A stretch of 33,591 nt of DNA from assembly GCA_002389765.1 (NCBI GenBank), contig DGQM01000020.1, positions 822 to 34,412 on the forward strand. Reading direction: 5' to 3'. This DNA is from Bacteroidetes bacterium UBA4414. Lineage in GTDB: Bacteria > Bacteroidota > Bacteroidia > Chitinophagales > Chitinophagaceae. The notes under the pieces were generated by a model. That model worked only from the letters and a program-made list of their open reading frames with translations. It was not told the DNA's origin and did no database searches. Made by a program: the position numbers and the translations under genes. The first letter of the stretch is position 1, and each line of letters begins with the position of its first letter. Shown here piece after piece: positions 7,234-15,994 of this stretch.

Positions 7234-8748
7234 TTAGTGTTTAAAGTGACGAACGCCGGTCATTACCAACGCCATGTTATTGTCTTTACAATATTGGATG
7301 GTATCATTATCACGCACAGAACCACCCGGTTGTATCAGCGCCATAATACCTGCCTGATGCGCCATGCGTGCACAGTCATCAAACGGGAAAAATGCATCCG
7401 AAGCCAGAACAGCACCATTCAGGTCGAAGCCGAATTGTTTGGCTTTTTCCAGCGATTGACGCAATGCATCTATACGGCTTGTTTGTCCGCAGCCTTTACC
7501 TACCAGTTGCTTGTCTTTAACCAGTGCTATAGCGTTAGACTTCAGGTGTTTGCAGATGATGTTGGCAAATGCCAGATCAGCCCTTTCAGCTTCTGTAGTG
7601 TTGCGCGCACCTGCTTCTGTCCATTCTGCGTAGTTAGATTTATCAGCAGCCTGTACCAGCACACCATTCAGTATGCGTTTGTATTCTTTTTCAGGCGTGA
7701 GGTTTCCTTTTTGTTGCAACAGAATACGATTCTTCTTGCTTTTCAGCAGCGCCAAAGCATCTTCATCAAAAGAAGGTGTTATCAGCACTTCAAAAAACAG
7801 TTCGTTTATCTTCTGTGCTACTTCTATATTGATTGGCTGGTTAGTAACCAGCACACCACCAAATGCGCTTTCCGGGTCACCTGCCAGTGCAGCTTCCCAA
7901 GCAGTTACTACATCGCTGCGTTCTGCAACACCGCATACATTGGTATGTTTGATGATAGCAAAAGCAGGATTGCTGAATTCAGCTATTATCTGGCAAGCAG
8001 CATCTACGTCTACAAGGTTATTGTATGAAAGTTCTTTACCGTTCAGTTTTGTAAACAGCGCATCTATATCGCCATAGAAAGCAGCTGCCTGATGCGGGTT
8101 TTCACCATAACGCAGTGGTTGCTTATTAGCTACTGCCAATTGGAATTCTGCAGCGTCTGTGCCTTTTACAAAATAGTCTGCAATGGCGACATCATAGTGT
8201 GCACACTCTACAAATGCAGCAGCAGCCATTTTCCTGCGGTCTTCCAGTGCTGTTTCACCATTTTTAGTGTTCAGCAGCTCCAACAGTTCGCCATATTGAT
8301 TGCGAGATGCTACGATGCACACATCTTTATGGTTTTTTGCAGCAGCGCGTATCAGCGATACACCACCTATGTCTATTTTCTCAATGATTGATTTTTCGTC
8401 TGTTGTGCTCTTTACTGTTTCTTCAAACGGATACAGATCTACAATCACCAAATCCAGCAGTGGAATTTCATATTCCTGCACGTGTTTTTGATCGTCTTCA
8501 AAATCTCGACGGGCAAGGATACCACCAAATACTTTCGGGTGTAGTGTTTTTACACGACCACCAAGTATAGATGGGTAGCTTGTCACATCTTCAACCGGAA
8601 CACAAGGAATGCCAAGGTTTTCAACAAAAGTTTGGGTACCACCTGTAGAATAGATAGTAACACCCAGTTCATTCAGTTTGCGAACGATTGGTTCAAGACC
8701 ATCTTTGTAAAAAACAGATATCAGTGCCGATTTGATGCTGCGATTCAT
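7234..8748 (-). CDS. purH: Bifunctional AICAR formyltransferase/IMP cyclohydrolase
   Basis: Catalyses the last two steps of IMP synthesis: formylation of AICAR and ring closure to IMP. The N-terminal cyclohydrolase domain (about 1-200) has SALISVFYKDG, STGGTQTFVEN and GGRVKTLHPKVFGGIL. The C-terminal formyltransferase domain has the catalytic KHTNVCG lysine-histidine pair and ends with the conserved PGGSVRDNDTIQYC and MVMTGVRHFKH-like tail. The frame is open to 8871, but the ATG at 8748 (MNRSIKSALIS, 504 aa) matches family length, and a perfect -7 box lies in the supposed extension. The GNAT gene follows closely. Confidence 0.97.
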   Translation of the reverse strand: MNRSIKSALISVFYKDGLEPIVRKLNELGVTIYSTGGTQTFVENLGIPCVPVEDVTSYPSILGGRVKTLHPKVFGGILARRDFEDDQKHVQEYEIPLLDLVIVDLYPFEETVKSTTDEKSIIEKIDIGGVSLIRAAAKNHKDVCIVASRNQYGELLELLNTKNGETALEDRRKMAAAAFVECAHYDVAIADYFVKGTDAAEFQLAVANKQPLRYGENPHQAAAFYGDIDALFTKLNGKELSYNNLVDVDAACQIIAEFSNPAFAIIKHTNVCGVAERSDVVTAWEAALAGDPESAFGGVLVTNQPINIEVAQKINELFFEVLITPSFDEDALALLKSKKNRILLQQKGNLTPEKEYKRILNGVLVQAADKSNYAEWTEAGARNTTEAERADLAFANIICKHLKSNAIALVKDKQLVGKGCGQTSRIDALRQSLEKAKQFGFDLNGAVLASDAFFPFDDCARMAHQAGIMALIQPGGSVRDNDTIQYCKDNNMALVMTGVRHFKH

Positions 8749-8782
8749 GCAAAAAACTTTTAACAAGTACGAAAATGAGCCG

Positions 8783-8790
8783 CAAAGATA
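8783..8790 (-). promoter_or_regulatory. -7 promoter box of purH
   Basis: TATCTTTG on the minus strand matches TAnnTTTG exactly. It lies 34 bases before the purH ATG and just downstream of the comEC stop codon (8810), so purH is probably transcribed separately from the comEC operon. Confidence 0.6.
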
Positions 8791-8809
8791 GGCAAAACAG
8801 GGCGTAAAC

Positions 8810-10870
8810 TTATAATATAAATGCTCCGTTTCGGGAAACTGCCCAGATATTAATACCCTTTGCACTGGCATCGGTTACTATAGCTTCTTGTTTGGTACGG
8901 GATATATTATTTCCCAATACAATCTGCACAGGGCTGTACATTGCCTGCACCAGCGCGACATCTTCTGCGCACGCAGCAAAATTGATGATGACATAATCTA
9001 CAGGAAACTTGCTATCGCCACCGACCATTGCATCCAATACAAATACCTTTTTACCCCCTAATACAAACAACCTGTCGTTTTTATATCTCTTGTCATTCCA
9101 TACGCCATAACCGCAATGTGCAGGTTTCAGTACATAGTTTTTCTTGCGTTCGTCAATAATGGTATCTGTATGTATCACCCAATGCTTTTTACCTTCTATC
9201 AGCTCTATGTGGTTTATCTTATTAATGTTGTAAACAACAAGATTTCTTTGGTTCAAGGCTTTCCATTCATCGAGATTGAAAAGTGCTAGCAACAACACCG
9301 TTGAGGCTAAGCCGACATACAGCCCTCGCTTATTTTGCTGCAATAGGTAATAACCGACCCCAGCAATTGCTACGTACAATAACAGAAGCTCAGCACCATC
9401 TATTTGCAAAAAGTTAAATAAACGCGGATTGACATGCTGCAACCAGTAAACCAGATTATTAAACACTGTAACTATCCACTCAATAGCACTTGCCAACAGA
9501 GTAGCTGCAGCTGGCATTGCACTTACTGCAACTAATAACACACCGCCTATCAACGCAATACCCATGAACAAATATGCTATCACATTGGCAACGATAAACT
9601 GCAGCGGGAATAAGTGGAAATAATAAACAACCAATGGCGCAACCAATAACTCTGCTGCAATACTTGCTGCCACGACTTGCCACACCGTTCTCAATACAAT
9701 ATTGGTTGGCACATACAGTTTATAAATCGATCGGTAGAAAATTATCAACGACAATACAGCCACAAACGACAATTGAAAACCTATTGCATACAACCACATA
9801 GGCTCTGCACAAAGCAAGATAAATGCTGTAGCTAACAGCTGATTGAGGCTATGAGAAGATTTATCGAACGCAAAACCGACACCTAATATGGAGAACATCA
9901 ATGCAGCCCTCACAGCACTGGGTGGCGCACCACTCATCATTACATATATCCACACCAATGGTATTGCCGCAATGTATTTCACCCATTGCCACTTCTTATG
10001 CTTTATCCACCCCAACAAAAAAGTAATAAGCAAAAAGAAGAATGAAATATGCGACCCCGAAATAGCTACTATGTGAATAATGCCCGTTTCTGAATACGCT
10101 TGTCGCAAATCTGCATCCATATTCGCTTCCTCACCCACCAGCATTGCCTGCATTAGGCCAAGTACTTTTTTATCGTGTATATACTTTGCCAACTGTGCCA
10201 CAGACCAATTGTGCATCCGCTGTATGAGTGGTAGATTTTCGGGTAGTGTTTTTGCATACACTACAATTTCATTCGGCGCAATAAACTGTTGGTAATAAAT
10301 ACTATTCCTATTGCAGTAAGCGGCATAGTCAAACTCAAAAGGATTGCCACTACGTTTTATCATTTGCCATTTATCGGGAAGTATTATCGTATCTCCTTGA
10401 CGAATATTTAACGGATGCACATCTTTATACACATACACAAAAGCCTTTCCTTCAGATGCTTTCACCTCGTTACTTTGCAATATATGCAATACCTCTACCT
10501 CCAGCTTCCAAGTCTTTTCTTTTTCAGCAGGCATGTTTACGACACGAGCAACAAAAGCATCAGCCTTCGAATTGGCAAACCAATCCTTGTTATTTCTGAT
10601 ATCGTTGAAATAACAAACCGTCCATGCGGCAGCTATCAATGCAATATGTAAAGATGTAAAACGCAAATATTGTACTGCCAGCTTTAGCGACTTTGCAAAT
10701 GCTAACACAGAGAATAACACAATACCCGCCAACACGATAGCAAGCATTACATACAAACTAATGCCGGGAAAACACTTGTAACCTAATATGCCTGCAATCA
10801 ACGGCAACAACAGCCGAAGGAACGGTACTCGTTCCCAGATGTATGCTTCATGTGTAGGCCATTTTTTCAT
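8810..10870 (-). CDS. comEC: ComEC/Rec2-type DNA uptake channel protein
   Basis: A 686-residue inner membrane protein of the ComEC/Rec2 family, which passes single-stranded DNA into the cytoplasm during natural transformation. An N-terminal membrane hairpin and soluble DUF4131-like region (1-220) are followed by the competence domain with the family signature LMQAMLVGEEANMDADLRQA and TGIIHIVAISGSHIS, then several membrane segments to about 520. The last ~150 residues sit where other ComEC proteins have a metallo-beta-lactamase-like domain, but no HxHxDH motif is present. The ATG is six bases after the stop of the TPR gene, so both are in one operon. A role in transformation is known for the family, not shown here. 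Confidence 0.88.
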   Translation of the reverse strand: MKKWPTHEAYIWERVPFLRLLLPLIAGILGYKCFPGISLYVMLAIVLAGIVLFSVLAFAKSLKLAVQYLRFTSLHIALIAAAWTVCYFNDIRNNKDWFANSKADAFVARVVNMPAEKEKTWKLEVEVLHILQSNEVKASEGKAFVYVYKDVHPLNIRQGDTIILPDKWQMIKRSGNPFEFDYAAYCNRNSIYYQQFIAPNEIVVYAKTLPENLPLIQRMHNWSVAQLAKYIHDKKVLGLMQAMLVGEEANMDADLRQAYSETGIIHIVAISGSHISFFFLLITFLLGWIKHKKWQWVKYIAAIPLVWIYVMMSGAPPSAVRAALMFSILGVGFAFDKSSHSLNQLLATAFILLCAEPMWLYAIGFQLSFVAVLSLIIFYRSIYKLYVPTNIVLRTVWQVVAASIAAELLVAPLVVYYFHLFPLQFIVANVIAYLFMGIALIGGVLLVAVSAMPAAATLLASAIEWIVTVFNNLVYWLQHVNPRLFNFLQIDGAELLLLYVAIAGVGYYLLQQNKRGLYVGLASTVLLLALFNLDEWKALNQRNLVVYNINKINHIELIEGKKHWVIHTDTIIDERKKNYVLKPAHCGYGVWNDKRYKNDRLFVLGGKKVFVLDAMVGGDSKFPVDYVIINFAACAEDVALVQAMYSPVQIVLGNNISRTKQEAIVTDASAKGINIWAVSRNGAFIL

Positions 10871-10876
10871 ATTGCT

Positions 10877-12694
10877 TTAGGGAACAGCTATACCAGCCTG
10901 CAATGCTGCAAGCCTGTTACGAGCTGTTTGTACGAAAGTACTGCCTGGATATTCCAGTATAAGCATCTCATAATACTTCTTAGCATCATCAGGTTTATTC
11001 ATATAACGCTCGTATATATCTCCCATTCTGAATACTGCATCATCACCCAGCACATCTTTACCATGCTTTGCATGTATAGTCACCAGATACTCAATTGCTT
11101 TATCGTATTCGCGATGCTTTTGTGCCAGCTTTGCTTTTTGCAGCAATATATCATCGTACAAAGGATGCTGCGGATAATTAGTTACAATACTATCCAGCAA
11201 TGCATCTGCTTCTTTGTCTTTGTTCTGGAAGAGCAACAAATCTGCATAAGCAAATCGTTTCAACGGTGTCATGTTGCTATCCTCAGTTATGTTCTCTGTT
11301 ATCAGTATAGACAGATATAACGCATCATTTGCAATCAATTCTGCAGTAGAGGCTTTTAACACCGTAAGCTGCCCTTGTGCCCATTCAAAGTCGCCTCGAT
11401 AATAGGCCAGCTTTGCATTTCTGAAACGCGCCTCTTCACCCAACACATCTTCTCTGAATGCTTTATCTACCTGACTGTACAATAGCGAGGACTCCCACAC
11501 ATCACCATCCAATATCATATAGTCGCCCAATTGCAGCTTACATTGTCCGTTCAGCATTTTGGTAAGCCCTGGTTGTTCCAATGCTTTTTTCAGAATAGTA
11601 ATACCTGCTTTAGGATTGCTATTATACTGTGCCTGCAGTTTAGCATAGTCACAAACAATATCGTTTGCATAAAATTGCGGCGATTGCGTAAAGAAAGCAT
11701 CATATTGCTTTAGTAATCCTTCTACATCCTGTTTTGTAAAATTTACATTCTTCTGCAATGCTGCGAATTGCGCTGTTAGCCTTTCACTTGCAGCTATATT
11801 ATAGTAAGGCGTTTCATTACCAAGTCCTACAATCTCATCATACGTCTTTACTGCTATATCATACTTTTCTTCTTTTACTGCATAGCGTGCAAAACCAAGC
11901 ATCCTACCTCCTTGCTCCTTCAGTCTTGTATCCAGTGCTACTACCTGCATCAGTGCACCATCCCAATCGTCCTTCTGCGTATACAGCCATGTTAGCAAAT
12001 CTGTGAAGAAAGGATTGTCAGGTTGTTCGTTTATTTTTTTGATGAGTGCTTTTTGCCCGGCTTGCAATTTCTTTGGGTCGTTGCCCAATATCTCTAACAG
12101 CCCTGCTTTAGTATCTTCCGCACCATTCATCATAAATGCTTGTCCACCATCCAGCATCACAGCAATAGCTTTCTCCGTCTCACCTTTCTTAGCATACAAT
12201 CTTGAAAGCGGACCGGTATAGAGATACTTTACCTGAAACTGCTCCCTAACACGTTCATATGCTTTAATAGCGTAGTCGTCATTACCTATTTCAAGAAACT
12301 TGTTAGCCACCTGCCTTGTCCAGCTATCATCACCATTCAGTCTTGCTATCGCCTCTTCGTATTGATCTGCAGCTTTCTTGTCTTTACCTGCTGCCTGCAA
12401 CACCCTACCGGCATCTACAAAAGGCATAGGCCAGTTGGGCTTACCCGATTTCTGTATCTCTACAATCTTTTCAGCTTCTTTATAGTTTTTGGTTTGCAAC
12501 AGCAATTCCAGATACTCGTTGTACACATCATTGTCTGCAGGGTTTTGTTCATACATTTTCTTGTACACCTCTGCCGCCTTATCGTATTCTTTCTTTCCGG
12601 TAAATGCACGTGCCTGCGTCAACGGGTCCGACTGTGCAAAAAGCACATTCACCATCAACAACAATGCTATTACCGAAGCTATCCTTTTTACCAT
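10877..12694 (-). CDS. Secreted TPR-repeat protein
   Basis: A 605-residue exported protein. MVKRIASVIALLLMVNVLFAQ is a signal peptide. The mature part consists mostly of helical tetratricopeptide repeats, seen as repeated units like ARAFTGKKEYDKAAEVYKKM, NYKEAEKIVEIQ, DKEADALLDSIVTNYPQHP and EYDKAIEYLVTIHAK, ending in PGSTFVQTARNRLAALQ. The C-terminal units resemble the YbgF/BamD-like TPR pattern. It is probably periplasmic or outer membrane associated and acts as a protein scaffold; no specific role can be stated. It starts six bases after the stop of the 261-residue gene and ends six bases before comEC. Confidence 0.85.
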   Translation of the reverse strand: MVKRIASVIALLLMVNVLFAQSDPLTQARAFTGKKEYDKAAEVYKKMYEQNPADNDVYNEYLELLLQTKNYKEAEKIVEIQKSGKPNWPMPFVDAGRVLQAAGKDKKAADQYEEAIARLNGDDSWTRQVANKFLEIGNDDYAIKAYERVREQFQVKYLYTGPLSRLYAKKGETEKAIAVMLDGGQAFMMNGAEDTKAGLLEILGNDPKKLQAGQKALIKKINEQPDNPFFTDLLTWLYTQKDDWDGALMQVVALDTRLKEQGGRMLGFARYAVKEEKYDIAVKTYDEIVGLGNETPYYNIAASERLTAQFAALQKNVNFTKQDVEGLLKQYDAFFTQSPQFYANDIVCDYAKLQAQYNSNPKAGITILKKALEQPGLTKMLNGQCKLQLGDYMILDGDVWESSLLYSQVDKAFREDVLGEEARFRNAKLAYYRGDFEWAQGQLTVLKASTAELIANDALYLSILITENITEDSNMTPLKRFAYADLLLFQNKDKEADALLDSIVTNYPQHPLYDDILLQKAKLAQKHREYDKAIEYLVTIHAKHGKDVLGDDAVFRMGDIYERYMNKPDDAKKYYEMLILEYPGSTFVQTARNRLAALQAGIAVP

Positions 12695-12700
12695 CCTGTG

Positions 12701-13486
12701 TTACTCGCTCTTATCCTTGTTAAACTGTTCACCATTCCATATATATACCTGCCATGTACCCGTTACATTTTTACTTTCTACAACAGGCACCAATAGTTTT
12801 CCTTTTTCAAGATGTATGGTGTAGCGTTCTTTCATTTTTTTAAAGTCGTAGTTAGATGCGTGGTCGTAAGAATATTTGATAATGGCAGAACCTTCAAATA
12901 CCATGGCATCTTTCAAACCATCTTTTATACTAAGCGCCTGCACACCTTTTGTAACTCCTTGCGCTACACTTTGTGCGGTAAAGAAAGGCAAATAATATTT
13001 AGCCCCACCATTACCTGCTATTGCTGCTATCTCTGTATACATATATCCTGTAGGCGTAGATTCCATAATACCCTCAGGCACTTCATTAATAACTGTTGTT
13101 TGCAATGCACCGTTGGCTTCATAAACAGCTACTGCGTTGTAGTAATGCGTGGGTAACCCTGCCTGTATATCCCAACAATAGATGCGTAGTTTTTTGTCTT
13201 CAGATGTTACGTATTTCAAATCACTGTTTTCAGGCAGTTTGATGTCTGCTTTCAACAATTCTGCTTTACGCTTTCCTTCGCTCAACAAATATTGAAACAA
13301 TTGTTTGTTTGCATTTTTCACAGAGTCGTCCTGATTTACTTCTCCGGGAAAACTTGTGTCTTCTGCAGAATATTCATAACGCCAGTATTGTATATGCTGC
13401 AGATGTGCATTCAGTTCCTTCTCTGCATTTTGTGCATACAAAGAACCGGACATCAGTAGTGCGATATATAGGATGATTGCTCTCAA
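12701..13486 (-). CDS. Secreted protein of unknown function (261 aa)
   Basis: An exported protein with signal peptide MRAIILYIALLMSGSLYAQ and a mature region with alternating beta strands (LRIYCWDIQAG, ALQTTVINEVPEG, YLPFFTAQS, TGTWQVYIWNGEQF). I do not recognise a domain. Similar secreted proteins without named domains occur in Bacteroidota. The start must be non-ATG: TTG at 13486 is the only reasonable codon between the in-frame TAA that ends the upstream gene (13499-13501) and the signal peptide. It lies between the FadN-like gene (12 bases) and the TPR gene (6 bases), indicating one transcript. Confidence 0.78.
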   Translation of the reverse strand: MRAIILYIALLMSGSLYAQNAEKELNAHLQHIQYWRYEYSAEDTSFPGEVNQDDSVKNANKQLFQYLLSEGKRKAELLKADIKLPENSDLKYVTSEDKKLRIYCWDIQAGLPTHYYNAVAVYEANGALQTTVINEVPEGIMESTPTGYMYTEIAAIAGNGGAKYYLPFFTAQSVAQGVTKGVQALSIKDGLKDAMVFEGSAIIKYSYDHASNYDFKKMKERYTIHLEKGKLLVPVVESKNVTGTWQVYIWNGEQFNKDKSE

Positions 13487-13498
13487 GTTTATTAAGGT

Positions 13499-15901
13499 TT
13501 AGTTTCTCAGTGGCTTGCCTGTTTGCAAAATACTCTGCAAGCGCTCCAATGTTTTGCGCTGTCCGCACAGGCTCAGGAATGCTTCACGTTCCAAATCCAG
13601 CAGGTATTGCTCACTCACAATCGTAGGTGCGCTCAGGTCGCCACCACACATTACATGCGCCAGTTTCTCTGCAATAAATTTATCGTAGTCGCTGATGTAG
13701 TTACCCCGCCACATGCCGTGTATACCTGCCAGCAATGGACCAAGACCGCTACGTCCCTGTACTTTTACATCATTGCGCATCACAGGTTGCGTATACCCTT
13801 GTTCATGCAACAATAACACTTTACGTTTTGCATCTGCAATCCTCCTGTCAGGATTAATAGATATACCATCTGTTCCTTTTCTCAATATCGACAAATCGTA
13901 CGCCTCATGTGCAGAGGTAGATACTTTAGCCGTACCTATATTGATGAACAACTGTTGCAGATAGTTCAGTTCAATATCTTCTTTTATGTTCCTGTCGCTG
14001 GCACGTACGACCATTTCTTTGGTACCACCACCACCGGGTATCAGGCCCACGCCAAGCTCTACAAGCCCTATATAACTCTCCGCAGCAGCTTGTACAGCAT
14101 CTGCATGCAGGCACATTTCGCAACCACCACCTAGCGTCATACCATGTGGTGCAACCACTACGGGCACACTGCTATAGCGCAAGCGCATGGTCGTATTCTG
14201 AAACTGGCGCACAGCCATATCCAACTCATCATATTCCTGCTCTGCAGCAAACATGAATATCAAACCAACATTGGCACCTGCACTGAAGTTGGCACCACCA
14301 TTAGCTATTACCAGTCCATTAAATTTTTCCTCTGCTATGGCTACCGATTTCTGCACAGCTTCCAGCACTTCTCCGCCTATGCTGTTCATCTTGGTGTTCC
14401 ATCGCAATGCTACCACACCATCACCAATATCATACAGTTTGCATGCACTGTTATTCCATACTACTTTTTCATCCAGATGTTCCAACAATATAAACGTGCC
14501 TTCACCCGGTATAGCTTTATATGTTTTTGTGCTTACATCGTAATACTTGCGCTGCCCGTTTTCTGTTTTGTAAAATGTAGTATTGCCTGCAGCCAGCATG
14601 TCATTTACCCATGCAGCTGGTTGTATGCCTGCGGCCTTCATCTGCTCGGCTACTTTTGCTACACCCAATACATCCCAACTTTCAAACGCACCTATCTCCC
14701 AACCAAAGCCGGCTTTCAGGGCATCATCTATCTTGTATAGTTCGTCTGCTATTTCAGGTATGCGATTGCTTGCATAGGCAAACAGCATATGGTGAAACAA
14801 CCTGTAAAACTCACCTGCTTTATCCTGCCCTGCATACAATGCTTTCAATCGCTGTGCAAGGTCATCTATCGGCTTGGCAGTTTCCAGTGTTGCAAATTTT
14901 GTTTTCACTTTCGGGCCATACTCCATTGTTTTCAAATTCAACGTCAGTATATCCGATTTTCCACCTTCACCTTTTACTTTCTTATAAAAGCCCTGTCCTG
15001 TTTTATCACCCAGCCATTTGTTCTCGACCATTTTTTCGAGAAAAGCAGGCAGTATAAAAATATCTTTCGCTTCATCGTTAGGCACATTTTGTGGTAGTGC
15101 TTTTGCCACATGCACTAACGTATCCAGCCCCACTACATCGCCCGTACGGAACGTAGCAGACTTTGGCCTGCCCATTACTGTACCTGTCAGCGTATCAATT
15201 TCATCTACAGACATATCCAGCTGCTGCATGGCATGGAATACAGCCATAAAGCCAAACACACCTACACGATTGGCTATAAACGCAGGTGTGTCTTTACACA
15301 GCACCGTAGTTTTGCCAAGATGCTTATCGCCATACAACATCAGGAAGTCTATTACATCCTGTTTTGTATCCGGTGCAGGTATTATCTCCAGCAGACGCAG
15401 ATAGCGTGGCGGGTTGAAGAAGTGTGTACCACAGAAGTGTTTGCGGAAGTCTTCGCTCCTGCCCTCACTCATCATATGTATCGGTATGCCCGATGTATTG
15501 GTGGTAATGAGCGTACCCGGTTTGCGGTGCTGCTCTATTTTTTCAAATACTTTTTGTTTGATGTCCAGCCTTTCTATGACAGCTTCTATTATCCAGTCGC
15601 AATCGGCCAGTTTGCTGATGTCGTCATCCAGATTACCTATCTGTATCCTGTTGGCTACTTCTTTTGTGTACACGGCACTTGGCTTACCCTTCAGTGTAGC
15701 TTGCAGTGCATCGTTTACAATACGGTTGCGCACCTGCTTACTCTCCAGTGTCCATCCCTTTGCCTGTTCTGCTGCATTCAATTCAAACGGTACAATATCC
15801 AGCAACAATACCTGCACACCGATGCCTGCAAAATGGCAGGCGATGCGGCTGCCCATAACACCACTACCTACTACCGCTACCTTACGAATAGCCCTGTTCA
15901 T
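13499..15901 (-). CDS. FadN-like 3-hydroxyacyl-CoA dehydrogenase/enoyl-CoA hydratase
   Basis: A two-function beta-oxidation enzyme of 800 residues. The N-terminal Rossmann fold has GSGVMGSRIACHFAG (12-26), and the dehydrogenase catalytic region is CGTHFFNPPRYLRLLEIIP. A C-terminal dehydrogenase domain follows (DVVGLDTLVHVAKAL). The crotonase (enoyl-CoA hydratase) fold is in the last third, with ANFSAGANVG as oxyanion-hole segment and GLIPGGGGTKE. The order dehydrogenase then hydratase is that of Bacillus FadN (YusL), the reverse of E. coli FadB. The usual partner thiolase and acyl-CoA dehydrogenase genes are not next to it. It is the first gene of a probable operon that runs to comEC; I found no clear promoter box in the 93 bases upstream. 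Confidence 0.92.
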   Translation of the reverse strand: MNRAIRKVAVVGSGVMGSRIACHFAGIGVQVLLLDIVPFELNAAEQAKGWTLESKQVRNRIVNDALQATLKGKPSAVYTKEVANRIQIGNLDDDISKLADCDWIIEAVIERLDIKQKVFEKIEQHRKPGTLITTNTSGIPIHMMSEGRSEDFRKHFCGTHFFNPPRYLRLLEIIPAPDTKQDVIDFLMLYGDKHLGKTTVLCKDTPAFIANRVGVFGFMAVFHAMQQLDMSVDEIDTLTGTVMGRPKSATFRTGDVVGLDTLVHVAKALPQNVPNDEAKDIFILPAFLEKMVENKWLGDKTGQGFYKKVKGEGGKSDILTLNLKTMEYGPKVKTKFATLETAKPIDDLAQRLKALYAGQDKAGEFYRLFHHMLFAYASNRIPEIADELYKIDDALKAGFGWEIGAFESWDVLGVAKVAEQMKAAGIQPAAWVNDMLAAGNTTFYKTENGQRKYYDVSTKTYKAIPGEGTFILLEHLDEKVVWNNSACKLYDIGDGVVALRWNTKMNSIGGEVLEAVQKSVAIAEEKFNGLVIANGGANFSAGANVGLIFMFAAEQEYDELDMAVRQFQNTTMRLRYSSVPVVVAPHGMTLGGGCEMCLHADAVQAAAESYIGLVELGVGLIPGGGGTKEMVVRASDRNIKEDIELNYLQQLFINIGTAKVSTSAHEAYDLSILRKGTDGISINPDRRIADAKRKVLLLHEQGYTQPVMRNDVKVQGRSGLGPLLAGIHGMWRGNYISDYDKFIAEKLAHVMCGGDLSAPTIVSEQYLLDLEREAFLSLCGQRKTLERLQSILQTGKPLRN

Positions 15902-15994
15902 ATTCCGTGCTTTTTAGATACACAATTTAACCAAAAAACACGGCATCGCTGATGACTTCTGTAAATCTTAACAATATGGCTGATATTGACTTCT

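Noticed and set aside
7237..8028. Plus-strand open frame of 263 codons
   Set aside because: It is fully antisense to purH, rich in Cys, Tyr and Ile, and has no recognisable domain; it is a shadow frame.
8749..8871. Longer N-terminus for purH
   Set aside because: It would add 41 residues unlike the family and would overlap comEC and a perfect promoter box.
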